Shown: positions 19,315 through 26,970 of the stretch, piece by piece
How positions within the stretch are numbered: the stretch's first letter is position 1
Layout: the number at the start of each line of letters is the position of its first letter
Assembly: GCF_900240945.1 (NCBI RefSeq)
Contig: NZ_OESG01000013.1
Coordinates: forward strand, 62,001-126,000
DNA: 64,000 nt
Direction: 5' to 3'
Source: Mycobacterium sp. 3519A
GTDB lineage: Bacteria > Actinomycetota > Actinomycetes > Mycobacteriales > Mycobacteriaceae
Translations under genes and position numbers: made by a program
Notes under the pieces: generated by a model
The model's input: only the letters and a program-made list of their open reading frames with translations
Database searches by the model: none
What the model was told of the DNA's origin: nothing

Positions 19315-19698
19315 TCAGGGCCACTGGACCCCGATTTCGTCGCAGATCGGCGGGATGATGATCAGCGCCCCGCGCGGGCTGCAGAACGGCGTGCCGGGCG
19401 GCTTCGTCGGCAGGGGAGGCGGCATCGGGAATTCCGGCGCGGGAATGTCGGCGGAGATGAAGCTGTCCAGCGGATTGCCCTGCAAATCGACCATCCGCAC
19501 GTTGCCCTGGCCGAACGGCACCGTGTACCAGGTGTGGCACATCTTCATGTCCCACTGGATGTTGTTGAACGGCAAGGCTTCGCCTGGACACCAGCTGTGC
19601 GGCTGGGCCGAGAACGTGTCGGCCTGCGCGGCACCTGCGCCGAAGACCAGGGCGGCGCCGGCGGCCAGCACCGCGGCCGGAAGCGTGATTCGGTTCAT
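19315..19698 (-). CDS. Small exported mycobacterial protein
   Basis: 127 aa. A classical signal peptide (MNRITLPAAVLAAGAALVFGAGAAQA) with a probable AQA-D cleavage site precedes a cysteine-containing mature domain: SWCPGEALPFNN, WDMKMCHTWYTVPFGQGN, a Pro-rich stretch (PMPPPLPTKPPGTP), then FCSPRG and PPICDEIGVQWP. Four cysteines suggest two disulfides. I know this WCPG...WD...CHTWY pattern from many hypothetical exported mycobacterial proteins of unknown role. ATG 19698 is chosen because it begins the signal peptide. It is divergent from another exported-protein gene. Confidence 0.78.
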   Translation of the reverse strand: MNRITLPAAVLAAGAALVFGAGAAQADTFSAQPHSWCPGEALPFNNIQWDMKMCHTWYTVPFGQGNVRMVDLQGNPLDSFISADIPAPEFPMPPPLPTKPPGTPFCSPRGALIIIPPICDEIGVQWP

Positions 19699-19784
19699 TC
19701 GTCCAGTACAGAGGCCGGTCTGAGCTACCGATCCCAACATCGTCCTGCGGTAACGCGGGGCGATCGGGGGTCGATGTGCTCAGT

Positions 19785-20363
19785 ATGGTGCGAGCCAGAA
19801 GCGGGCGATTTAGGGTGTGGACCGTGCTGAGCAGAGTTTTCCTGGGCGTCCTTGGCGCGGCGGCCGTCGTCGGCGCGCCGGGTTTCGCGACCGCTGAACC
19901 GCCGCCCGACCCGCCGCCGCAGCCGCCGCCACCGCCGAACGTCAACGCGCTGGCGCCGGTCAAGCTGTCCGATTACGCGATGATGGACGGCAACTGGTTC
20001 GCGTTCACTACGCCGGAAGGGGTGATCTGCGCGCTGCAGAAGGGCAACGGCTACGGCTGCAGCGGCCCGATCCCCGCCGCGCCGGAGGGCGCGAACCTGG
20101 TCAGCGCCGGCTACGGCGGCCCGGCGGGCTTCTCGATCGCGCCGCGCAACGTCTTCGAGGCGGCCGCAGCGGCCAAACCGCTGCCGCCCGGTTCGCGGAT
20201 CAGCTATCAGACGGTCAGCTGCGGCAACGACGGCACGACCACGACCTGTGTCGACAGCCGCAGCCAATCGGGTTTCGTGCTGAGCCCGGCGGGCAGCTTC
20301 ATCATCAACTCGGAGAACCCGCTGCTGTATCGGCCCGACAACCGGGGTCCGTTCTCCAACTGA
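19785..20363 (+). CDS. Exported proline-rich-linker protein, function unknown
   Basis: About 192 aa. A basic N-terminus and hydrophobic core (VFLGVLGAAAVVGAPGFATA) form a signal peptide, followed by a proline linker (EPPPDPPPQPPPPPNVN). The mature domain has four cysteines in the contexts GVICALQ, GYGCSGP, TVSCGND and TTTCVDS, fitting two disulfides. The exact start is uncertain: ATG 19785, GTG 19776 and GTGs at 19815 and 19824 all keep a usable signal peptide. Mycobacteria carry many secreted proteins of this layout; none of the known functions can be assigned here. Confidence 0.75.
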   Translation: MVRARSGRFRVWTVLSRVFLGVLGAAAVVGAPGFATAEPPPDPPPQPPPPPNVNALAPVKLSDYAMMDGNWFAFTTPEGVICALQKGNGYGCSGPIPAAPEGANLVSAGYGGPAGFSIAPRNVFEAAAAAKPLPPGSRISYQTVSCGNDGTTTTCVDSRSQSGFVLSPAGSFIINSENPLLYRPDNRGPFSN

Positions 20364-20383
20364 GTGGTCGTGCCACCGACCGG

Positions 20384-20404
20384 GTACTCGAACGCATCGA
20401 GTAC
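20384..20404 (+). promoter_or_regulatory. Perfect 8-bp hairpin abutting the ribosome site of the 50-aa gene
   Basis: GTACTCGA-ACGCA-TCGAGTAC is an exact 8-bp inverted repeat with a 5-base loop. Its right arm ends one base before GAGGAGG (20405-20411), the Shine-Dalgarno sequence of the next gene. In RNA it would form a stem right beside the ribosome site; in DNA it is a good operator shape. It could also help end transcription of the preceding exported-protein gene, but no T-run follows. Confidence 0.5.
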
Positions 20405-20415
20405 GAGGAGGCACG

Positions 20416-20568
20416 ATGGCTAAGGATCATGGGTCCAGCGTGAAGAACGACAAGCAGTACGAGGGCCTGCGCAAGAAGGGCATGAGCAAGGAGCGGGCGG
20501 CCAAGATCGCCAACACGCCCAACGCGTCGAAAAAGGGCGGCAAGAACAGCCATAAGAAGTCGAGCTAG
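20416..20568 (+). CDS. 50-aa lysine-rich protein (DUF7218-like)
   Basis: 50 aa: MAKDHGSSVKNDKQYEGLRK, then KGMSKERAAKIANTPNASKK and a GGKNSHKKSS tail. A very strong ribosome site (GAGGAGG) lies 5 bases before the ATG. The YEGLRKKGMSKERAAKIANTP core is one I recall from a small actinobacterial and proteobacterial family (DUF7218), where copies occur near stress or Rho-terminator-like small genes. The charge suggests nucleic-acid binding, but this is not shown. The stop is 3 bp from the convergent AAA ATPase stop. It is easily missed because of its size. Confidence 0.75.
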   Translation: MAKDHGSSVKNDKQYEGLRKKGMSKERAAKIANTPNASKKGGKNSHKKSS

Positions 20569-20571
20569 CCC

Positions 20572-21885
20572 TTACAGGTAGTTCCCGACGGGCATCTGCG
20601 GCCGGAACCGGCCGGAAGTCACGGTGTTGACCAAGTCCGCAGTGCAGACGCGCCCGGATCCGGACAGCACGGTGCGGCGCACGATCTCGCGGATGTCGGC
20701 GCCGCTGGTGTCCGGGCTGAGGTGTGCGGCCACGGCGGCCAGATCGACGTCGTCGGCCCCTGGCACATCGCAGAGATAGGTCGCCAGGATGCGCGCCGCG
20801 GCTTCCCTTGTGGGATAACCGATTTCGATGATCGAGTCGAAGCGCGCCGACCGAACCGCCGCCGCGTCAAGGGTTTTGACGTCATTGGTGGACGCCACGG
20901 TGAGTAGCGGCGTCATCGGGTCGGCATCCATGACAGCCAGGAACTCGGACAGCACGGTGTCGGCGCCGTTGCCACTGCGATGGCCGACGATCAGGTCGAT
21001 GTCTTCGATGATGACAAGGGTCGGCCCGAAACTGCGGGCTTCCCGGTAGACCGCGGACAACGCGTGTCGACCCGCCCGGGCGTCGACCATCACCACGGTG
21101 AACTGGCCGAGGAGTTCGTGGGCAAGTACCCGGGACACCACGGACTTGCCGACGCCGGGTGGCCCGGCGAGCAGGATGCCGCGACGGAGGCCGAGCCCCA
21201 ACCGCTCCATTAGGTCCCGGTGGACGGTAACGGCGGCGACGTTCAGATCGATCTCGCTCCAGACTTCGTCGGGCACAATAACCTTGGCGCGGGTGATCTC
21301 CGGAAGTTCCACAGGTTCGAGGACCAGGCCCTGCTCCATGGATGCGGTCAAGGCGCGACCGCGAAAGAGGCTCATCGCGCCACGGGCGTCTTCCATGATG
21401 GCGTCCAGCACGCGCGCGGCGTGCGCACGGTCGGCGGGCACGGTGTAGACCTGAATGAGGCAGAACTCGCCGTAAGCGTTCGATTCGATCTGAACGACGA
21501 TCGGTACCGGCGCGAGTTGACCCGCATCGAAGAAGGCGGCCAGCGTCGCAGGAGGCGCGAACCGTTCGTCGCCGATCTCGACGGCACCCCACGTCGGGGG
21601 TTCATCGTTGTTGCCGGGCCCGATGGGCGGGTCGAACTTGTCGATCAGCGCCGCGAGCGCCAAACCGGCTGTGACATGGCCAATCGAGGACAGCGATCGC
21701 GACTCACACACCACGTCGGAGTCGAACCCGCCAAGGGAGGAGTGCAGAAACCCGTCGAACGTCGTTCGGACACATACGTTGTCGGTGAGAATCCGGCCGA
21801 GCAGCTCGAGGGCTCGTTGGACATGCTCGGACTCGCCGGCAAGCGCGGACGACAGCGACGAAGAACACTCCTCCTTTCTGGACAC
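20572..21885 (-). CDS. AAA ATPase with unassigned N-terminal domain
   Basis: About 437 aa. The C-terminal half is an AAA module: Walker A GPPGVGKS (241-248), Walker B TLVIIEDID (289-297), sensor-1 ASTND and an arginine pair in VRSARFDSIIEIGYPT, then a lid helix domain. This is the Cdc48/FtsH-type classic AAA layout. The N-terminal 200 residues have no recognisable domain. The only usable in-frame start upstream of conserved sequence is GTG 21885, but a perfect AAAGGAGGA lies just downstream of it (21868-21877) with no in-frame start at normal distance, so the N-terminus is doubtful. The gene separates htpX from gpsA together with the nuclease and giant genes. Confidence 0.78.
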   Translation of the reverse strand: MSRKEECSSSLSSALAGESEHVQRALELLGRILTDNVCVRTTFDGFLHSSLGGFDSDVVCESRSLSSIGHVTAGLALAALIDKFDPPIGPGNNDEPPTWGAVEIGDERFAPPATLAAFFDAGQLAPVPIVVQIESNAYGEFCLIQVYTVPADRAHAARVLDAIMEDARGAMSLFRGRALTASMEQGLVLEPVELPEITRAKVIVPDEVWSEIDLNVAAVTVHRDLMERLGLGLRRGILLAGPPGVGKSVVSRVLAHELLGQFTVVMVDARAGRHALSAVYREARSFGPTLVIIEDIDLIVGHRSGNGADTVLSEFLAVMDADPMTPLLTVASTNDVKTLDAAAVRSARFDSIIEIGYPTREAAARILATYLCDVPGADDVDLAAVAAHLSPDTSGADIREIVRRTVLSGSGRVCTADLVNTVTSGRFRPQMPVGNYL

Positions 21886-21941
21886 GGTGAACCAGTATGA
21901 ACCCGCCGACCGGCAAAGGCCAGCTAATTTTTCAGGCGGGC

Positions 21942-22964
21942 TCAGAAGCCGGAGCCGTGCACCTCGTGGCCGGGCGTCTCGGCCACCAGTCCGCGGTAGG
22001 CCTGCTCGACGGTGGAGCCGTGGTTGATGACGCCGTCGACCTCGCGGGCGATGGGCATGTTGATGCCGTACTTGTCGGCGAATTCCATGATCACGCTTGA
22101 GGCTTTGACACCCTCGGCGACCTGATTCATCGACGCGATGATCTCGTCGATCGGCTTGCCAGCGCCCAGTTGTTCGCCGACGTGGCGGTTGCGGCTGCGT
22201 TGACTGGTGCACGTGACGATCAGGTCGCCGGTGCCCGCCAGGCCGGCGAACGTGTCGCGGTGCCCGCCGACCGCCTCGCCCAGCTTGGACATCTCCCGCA
22301 CCGCGCGGGTGATCACCATGGCGCGGGTGTTCTCCCCGATGCCCAGCGAGTAGCCCATGCCGACCGCGATCGCGTAGACGTTCTTCAGCGCTCCCGCCAT
22401 CTCGACGCCGGTGACGTCGTCGGTGGTGTACGTCCGGAAACGCTTGGTGCGGAACAACTCCGCCAGCCGCGCGGCGAGATGCTGGTCGGGCATCGCGAGC
22501 ACCGCGGCGGCCGCGTAGCCGTCGGCCACCTCACGGGCGATGTTCGGCCCGGCGAGGATGCCTGCCGGATGGCCGGGCAGCACCTCGTCGACGATCTGGC
22601 TCATCCGGTAGTTGGTGCCCTGCTCGAGTCCCTTCACCAGCGACACCACCGGCACCCACGGCCGCAGTTCCTTGGCCAGCTCAGTCAGCACTGCGCGGAA
22701 GCCGTGCGACGGCACGCCCATGACGATGACGTCGGCGCACTGTGCGGCCTCGGCGAAGTCGGTGGTGGCCCTGAGACTCTCAGGCAGTTGCGTCTCGTCG
22801 CCGAGGTACTTCGAGTTGCGGTGGTTGTCGTTGATGTCGTCGGCGGTCTCCTGCGAGCGCACCCACTGCAGCGTCGGGCCGCGCCTGGCGCAGATGGACG
22901 CCACAGTGGTGCCCCAGGATCCTCCGCCGAGGACGACGACTTTCGGTTCGCGTTGCGCAGCCAT
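21942..22964 (-). CDS. gpsA: GpsA, glycerol-3-phosphate dehydrogenase [NAD(P)+]
   Basis: 340 aa. It reduces dihydroxyacetone phosphate to sn-glycerol-3-phosphate for phospholipid synthesis. The nucleotide loop is GGGSWG (13-18); VSLVKGLEQGTN and EMAGALKNVYAIAVGMGYS contain the conserved lysines; the substrate site TSQRSRNRHVGEQLG is typical. The length matches Rv0564c (GpdA1, 341 aa as I recall). The start MAAQREPKVVVLGGG at 22964 places the Rossmann fold as expected. It is the first conserved-synteny gene after the htpX insertion. Confidence 0.95.
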   Translation of the reverse strand: MAAQREPKVVVLGGGSWGTTVASICARRGPTLQWVRSQETADDINDNHRNSKYLGDETQLPESLRATTDFAEAAQCADVIVMGVPSHGFRAVLTELAKELRPWVPVVSLVKGLEQGTNYRMSQIVDEVLPGHPAGILAGPNIAREVADGYAAAAVLAMPDQHLAARLAELFRTKRFRTYTTDDVTGVEMAGALKNVYAIAVGMGYSLGIGENTRAMVITRAVREMSKLGEAVGGHRDTFAGLAGTGDLIVTCTSQRSRNRHVGEQLGAGKPIDEIIASMNQVAEGVKASSVIMEFADKYGINMPIAREVDGVINHGSTVEQAYRGLVAETPGHEVHGSGF

Positions 22965-22995
22965 GCCGCTCAGCGTATTGCCGAGAGCTGCCGTT

Positions 22996-23487
22996 TCACC
23001 GGTAGTTGACGAACTGCAGTGCGACGTCGAGGTCGGCACCCTTGAGCATCGAGATGACGGCCTGAAGGTCGTCGCGCTTCTTCGAGCTGACGCGGATCTC
23101 GTCGCCCTGGATCTGCGCCTTGACGCCCTTGGGGCCCTCGTCGCGGATCAGCTTGGTGATCTTCTTCGCGTTCTCGCTACTGATGCCCTGCTTGATGGTG
23201 CCGCTGACCTTGTAGGTCTTGCCGGAGGCCTGCGGCTCGCCCGCGTCGAACGCCTTCATCGAGATGTCGCGGCGGATGAGCTTCTCCTTGAAGACGTCGA
23301 CGGCCGCCTTGACGCGTTCCTCGGTCGAGCTGACGATCTCGATGACCTCCTCGCCCTTCCAGGCGATGGTGGTGTCGGTGCCGCGGAAGTCGAAGCGGGT
23401 GGCCAGCTCCTTGGCGGCCTGGTTCAGCGCATTGTCGACCTCCTGGCGGTCGACCTTGCTGACGACGTCGAACGATGAATCCGCCAT
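22996..23487 (-). CDS. YajQ-family nucleotide-binding protein (Rv0566c-like)
   Basis: 163 aa, same length as Rv0566c in memory. It starts [20 protein letters not shown] and contains [15 protein letters not shown] and [16 protein letters not shown], all YajQ (DUF520) hallmarks of a duplicated ferredoxin-like fold. Members bind nucleotides or RNA, and a Xanthomonas homologue binds cyclic-di-GMP; the role in mycobacteria is open. ATG 23487 has GAAGGA at good distance and is preferred over the longer frame. It is divergent from tRNA-Tyr with about 105 bp between. Confidence 0.92.
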   Translation of the reverse strand: MADSSFDVVSKVDRQEVDNALNQAAKELATRFDFRGTDTTIAWKGEEVIEIVSSTEERVKAAVDVFKEKLIRRDISMKAFDAGEPQASGKTYKVSGTIKQGISSENAKKITKLIRDEGPKGVKAQIQGDEIRVSSKKRDDLQAVISMLKGADLDVALQFVNYR

Positions 23488-23563
23488 GGATCCGTCCTTC
23501 CTGGACTCTATGGTGCGTTTTCGTCTTAGGCCCATCCTCGTTGTACCCTGCTAGTCGCACCAA

Positions 23564-23582
23564 ACCGGGGCACACCCCCGGT
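23564..23582 (+). repeat. 7-bp GC-rich stem-loop just upstream of tRNA-Tyr
   Basis: ACCGGGG-CACAC-CCCCGGT is a perfect 7-bp inverted repeat ending 10 bases before the first base of the tRNA. It may be a leader structure in the precursor transcript used in processing, or an operator. A TACCCT box at 23544-23549 is a possible -10 element for the tRNA; no convincing -35 box is seen. Confidence 0.4.
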
Positions 23583-23592
23583 GCAGCACCCA

Positions 23593-23675
23593 GGCAGGTT
23601 GCCCGAGCGGCCAATGGGAGCGGACTGTAAATCCGTCGGCTAACGCCTACGCAGGTTCGAATCCTGCACCTGCCA
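23593..23675 (+). tRNA. tRNA-Tyr (anticodon GTA)
   Basis: An 83-nt tRNA with a long variable arm, as expected for bacterial tRNA-Tyr. The acceptor arms GGCAGGT and ACCTGCC pair perfectly, with A as discriminator base. The anticodon GTA is at 23627-23629 in CTGTAAA. The T-arm GCAGG-TTCGAAT-CCTGC is intact. CCA is not fully encoded. It marks the edge between the conserved Rv0554-Rv0566c-like block and the accessory catabolic region. Confidence 0.96.
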
Positions 23676-24319
23676 CTCTGGTCAGACACTGTTTTGCGGG
23701 GGTCTGACTTGTTCGAAGGCTCCGAAATTATCGCAAGGTGCGGGTGGGCCGCGCCGATTTGAGGGTCGGTATCCCCGATTAGCGGAAGTACGCCTCGGTC
23801 GTGCGAGTACTCGGCGTCGACGCGTGATAAAACCGCTGCGTCGGCAGGGACCCGCGTGAAGTGCGAGCTGGATGGCAAACGGTCGAGTCGCTGCCCGACT
23901 CACCGCAGGTCGTTCGTCGCGGCCAGCCTCGTGCGATCTGGTACGAGGGCGCTAGTGCGAATACTGTCCGGCTCGCAGTTCGGCAAAGGCGGTGATCGCG
24001 GTTCTCCGCGACTCTTTCGGATCCGTCAGTCGACCGGACGTCAATGGGGTGTGAATCGCGGCTGACCACTTTCCGAACCGGGAGCCGCTGTAATGACCGC
24101 TTCGGGTTGCGAGTCGTCACGGTGAGCGCCTTCAACTCGTGCCCCGGCCATGCCGAGATCGAGGCGATTGGCACCTCCTGCAAATGCACGAGCGTGCGGT
24201 GAGTGCGGCAGGCTCAACGCCTCACCCGGGCTCGTTGACCACGACGGAGCGTTCCAACCTAAACCGACCACCTCGGCGCGGCGCATGCTCCACAGAGACA
24301 GCTGCCAACTGATCGCAAT
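23676..24319. other. 644-bp stretch after tRNA-Tyr with no convincing gene
   Basis: Open frames here are short, lack ribosome sites and resemble no family. A 7-bp inverted repeat (GTCAGAC at 23681-23687 and GTCTGAC at 23702-23708) directly follows the tRNA and could be a weak transcription end. A short in-frame stretch VRVLGVDA ending in a stop near 23800 recalls the start of some RNase-H-like proteins, but nothing supports it further. No integrase, transposase or direct repeat of the tRNA end was seen. Confidence 0.5.
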
Positions 24320-25177
24320 CTATACGCCCATCTTGAGACCGGCGCCCCCGTCTATGAACAGTTGCTGTCCGGTGACGTAGCGGGATTCGTCGGAGGCGAG
24401 ATAGACGACGGCGTGGGAGACGTCGTCGGTTTCGATGTACGGGATCGGCATCGCTTGCAGAATCGGGAAAACGAGTTCCGCGTCCTCACGCGTTGGATCG
24501 GTCAGATCAGGGCGGAAGGTGCGGTACATCGGCTGGTTGTGCAACATGGCGGTGTTGACGCTCGTGGGATGCACGGTGTTGATCCGTATGTTGTGCGGCG
24601 CCATCGTCAGCGCCAGCGCTTTGGTGTAGTCGCGGACCATCTTCTTGGCCATCCCGTAACCGGCTCCGCCAGGACCGGAAGGCCCGCCGCCGTTCGCAAG
24701 GTCCTTTTGCTCGACCAATCCAGCGATGGATCCCGTCACGATCACCGAGCCCCCTGCGGTCAGGTGTTCCAGCCCGAGATGGACCGTATTGACCACTCCG
24801 ACGAAGTCGACGTCGAACGCATCGATGAATCCGCGATACGGAATGTGGTTGCCTTGCGGGCAGATTCCCGCATTCGCGACTACCACGTGTAAGCCGCCGA
24901 GTTCTGCGACCGCATCGTCGAGCACCTTCTTCAAGGCGCCGCGGTCGCGGACGTCCACTACGCCGGTCACGACGCGCCGTCCGGACTTTTCGATTAGTTT
25001 GGCAGTTTCGTCCAGGTCGGCGGGCGTGGCCAGCGGGTACTCGTTGGACTCAATGTTCGCGCATATGTCGAGGGCGATGATGTCCGCTCCTTCGTCGGCC
25101 AGGTGCACAGCATGGCTGCGTCCCTGTCCGCGCGCTGCACCGGTGATGACGGCAACCTTGCCCGTGAGACGGCTCAT
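24320..25177 (-). CDS. Mycofactocin-linked short-chain dehydrogenase
   Basis: 285 aa. The glycine loop ITGAARGQGRSHAVHLADEGADII and the insertion after strand 2 (residues ANIESNEYPLATPADLDETA) are the marks of the mycofactocin-associated SDR group (carveol-dehydrogenase type), whose NAD stays bound and is re-oxidised through the redox peptide mycofactocin. ANAGI, SIAG and YGMAKK complete the SDR active site. Members oxidise secondary alcohols such as terpenoid alcohols. It is the outermost gene of the catabolic region and shares a compact divergent promoter with a P450. No mycofactocin biosynthesis gene is in this window. Confidence 0.85.
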   Translation of the reverse strand: MSRLTGKVAVITGAARGQGRSHAVHLADEGADIIALDICANIESNEYPLATPADLDETAKLIEKSGRRVVTGVVDVRDRGALKKVLDDAVAELGGLHVVVANAGICPQGNHIPYRGFIDAFDVDFVGVVNTVHLGLEHLTAGGSVIVTGSIAGLVEQKDLANGGGPSGPGGAGYGMAKKMVRDYTKALALTMAPHNIRINTVHPTSVNTAMLHNQPMYRTFRPDLTDPTREDAELVFPILQAMPIPYIETDDVSHAVVYLASDESRYVTGQQLFIDGGAGLKMGV

Positions 25178-25216
25178 CCAACCCTCCGTATGCGATGAAT
25201 TGAGTACCCACCGTCG

Positions 25217-25250
25217 TTGGATAATAGAACACTGAGTGTTAATCTGTCAC
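25217..25250. promoter_or_regulatory. Overlapping divergent promoters with central palindrome
   Basis: AACACT-G-AGTGTT (25228-25240) is a perfect palindrome. On the plus strand TTGGAT (25217) and TAATCT (25240) are spaced by 17 and point to the P450; on the minus strand GTGACA (25250-25245) and TATTAT (25226-25221) are spaced by 18 and point to the SDR. The palindrome lies between the boxes of both promoters, the usual place for a repressor such as a TetR protein. The promoter boxes are read by eye. Confidence 0.5.
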
Positions 25251-25294
25251 ATGCCCTGGTGTGCCCGCTGTGACGCTTGGAGGGTCTGCATTCG

Positions 25295-26515
25295 GTGACT
25301 GTGAATCAAGACAGCGCCAGCGTGGAGTTCTTCGCCGACGCCACGATTCAGGATCCCTACCCGGTCTACGAAAGAATGCGAGCAGAAGGGCCCGTGCACC
25401 GGATCGGGGACTCGGGTTTCTATGCGGTATGTGGCTGGGACGCCGTCCATGACGTGATCAACCGGCCCGAGACGTTCTCCTCGAACCTAACTGCCACGAT
25501 GACCTATAGCCCCGACTACGGTGTCGCGGCGTTTGAACTTGATGCACTTGGCGGTCCGACCCATGTTCTGGCGACGGCCGATGACCCGCTTCACGCGGTG
25601 CACCGCAAGCTCTTGATACCTCAACTGGCGGCTAAACGAATTCGCGCTGCTGAGCAGTTCGTATCTACGGTAGCCGACCGCCTGTGGAACGAGAATCTGC
25701 GCGATGGGCGAATCGAATGGATGAGCGCAATCGCGAACAAGCTCCCGATGATGGTGGTGGCCAGGATGATTGGCGTACCAGACGACGACGTCGACATGCT
25801 CATCGCAACGGGCTACGCGATGACGCAACTTCTCGACGGCTTGATCGATGACGATGGGCTTGCGGCGGCGGGCGCGGCGGCGATGGAGGTGAGTAACTAC
25901 ATCAGTGAGCATTTCGCTCGCGCGACCGCCAACCCGGGCGACGACCTCCTCGGCGCACTTGCGGCAGCGTGTGCTGCTGGAGAACTGGACGACACCACGG
26001 CGCGGATCATGATGCTGACTCTCTTCAGTGCCGGCGGAGAGTCCACGGCATCGCTTCTCGGCAGCGCCGTCTGGATCCTCACACGCTATCCCGACGTCCA
26101 GCGCCGACTGCGCAGCGAGCGGAACCTGATAGGCGCCTTCCTCGAAGAGGCTTTGCGGTACGAGCCCCCATTCCGGGGTCATTACAGGCACGTCGTTGCT
26201 GACACGGCCCTCGCCGGCGTCGCGTTGCCCGCGGGGTCACGCCTGCTTCTGCTCTGGGGTGCCGCCAATCGAGATCCTTCTCAATTCGTGTGTCCCAACG
26301 AATTTCGACTGGACCGACCGCATGGAAAAGGTCATCTCACCTTTGGCAAAGGTGCGCATTTCTGCGTCGGTGCAGCACTGGCCAGACTGGAAGGCCAGAT
26401 CGTGCTGGAAATGCTGCTCGACCGTACCCGATGGATTGATACGGCTGACACCGGACGATGGCTGCCCAGCATCCTCGTGCGGCGTCTCGAGCGACTGGAG
26501 CTGGCTGTCACGTGA
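25295..26515 (+). CDS. Cytochrome P450
   Basis: 406 aa bacterial class I P450. The heme-thiolate loop is FGKGAHFCVGAALARLE with Cys357; the I-helix reads FSAGGESTASL (threonine present); the ExxR is EEALRYEP. It needs a ferredoxin and reductase; only the tail of one ferredoxin is seen, at the far right edge. GTG 25295 is preferred because GGAGGG lies 10 bases before it. It is the first gene of a unit with a SnoaL-like protein overlapping by 4 bp, and is divergent from the mycofactocin-linked SDR, which could oxidise the alcohol it makes. The substrate and CYP family are not assigned. Confidence 0.9.
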   Translation: MTVNQDSASVEFFADATIQDPYPVYERMRAEGPVHRIGDSGFYAVCGWDAVHDVINRPETFSSNLTATMTYSPDYGVAAFELDALGGPTHVLATADDPLHAVHRKLLIPQLAAKRIRAAEQFVSTVADRLWNENLRDGRIEWMSAIANKLPMMVVARMIGVPDDDVDMLIATGYAMTQLLDGLIDDDGLAAAGAAAMEVSNYISEHFARATANPGDDLLGALAAACAAGELDDTTARIMMLTLFSAGGESTASLLGSAVWILTRYPDVQRRLRSERNLIGAFLEEALRYEPPFRGHYRHVVADTALAGVALPAGSRLLLLWGAANRDPSQFVCPNEFRLDRPHGKGHLTFGKGAHFCVGAALARLEGQIVLEMLLDRTRWIDTADTGRWLPSILVRRLERLELAVT

Positions 26516-26937
26516 GTGTTCCGACGAGCAACGATCTCGCTGCGCATTACGAACTGGCCCAGGCGAAGGCGCGCTACTGCCGGCTCCTCGACACCAAAGA
26601 CTGGGCGTCGCTGGCTGACTTGCTGACAGCTGACATGGAATTCGACCTGAGCGACGGCAGTTCCGACGTAGCGCCGATCGTCGGCCGGGAGAATGTGCTG
26701 GCGGCTGTTCAGTCGTCGGTCGCTGGAGCCAAGACTGTCCATCAGATCCACGCACCTGAAATCGATCTGAATGGTGATGAAGCGCATGCCATCTGGGCCG
26801 TGCAAGAACGGGTCGTTTGGGACAACGGCACGTCGCTGACAGCGTTCGGTCACTATCACGATCGTTGGGTGCGAATCGATGGCAAGTGGAAGATCGCAGC
26901 GCTGCGGCTCACTCATCTGGTGATGGACTTCGGATAG
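26512..26937 (+). CDS. SnoaL/NTF2-like protein
   Basis: 141 aa with the cone-shaped NTF2 fold pattern: an N-terminal helix pair (LAQAKARYCRLLDTKDWASLADLL), then TADMEFDLSDG, VGRENVLAAV, a central HQIHAPEIDLNGDEAHAIWAVQERV and the final strand WKIAALRLTHLVMDF. Such proteins act as dehydratases, isomerases or epoxide hydrolases, or serve as subunits. The start GTG overlaps the P450 stop (GTGA), so it probably acts on, or binds, the P450 product. It is one of four such proteins in the region. Confidence 0.8.
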   Translation: MSVPTSNDLAAHYELAQAKARYCRLLDTKDWASLADLLTADMEFDLSDGSSDVAPIVGRENVLAAVQSSVAGAKTVHQIHAPEIDLNGDEAHAIWAVQERVVWDNGTSLTAFGHYHDRWVRIDGKWKIAALRLTHLVMDFG

Positions 26938-26970
26938 CGACCATCACCCGCCGGCTTCGACCGCGTGGCG

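Noticed and set aside
19315-20363. The two divergent exported proteins as toxin and immunity partners of the unknown operon
   Set aside because: Both have signal peptides and resemble common mycobacterial secreted hypotheticals; nothing ties them to the nuclease-like protein.
14178-22212. Interpretation of the htpX-gpsA insertion as an extracellular contractile injection system
   Set aside because: No sheath, tube, baseplate, spike or DUF4157-type gene is present; only the AAA ATPase and a large unknown protein would fit.
23795-23870. Short stretch VRVLGVDA then stop, recalling the start of DUF429/RNase-H-like proteins
   Set aside because: Eight residues are too few, and neither frame downstream continues with expected family motifs.
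23779-24189. Open frame of 136 codons on the minus strand (and several shorter ones) in the space after tRNA-Tyr
   Set aside because: No ribosome site, no recognisable domain, and an amino-acid make-up rich in Arg/Ser/Thr typical of out-of-frame high-GC translation.
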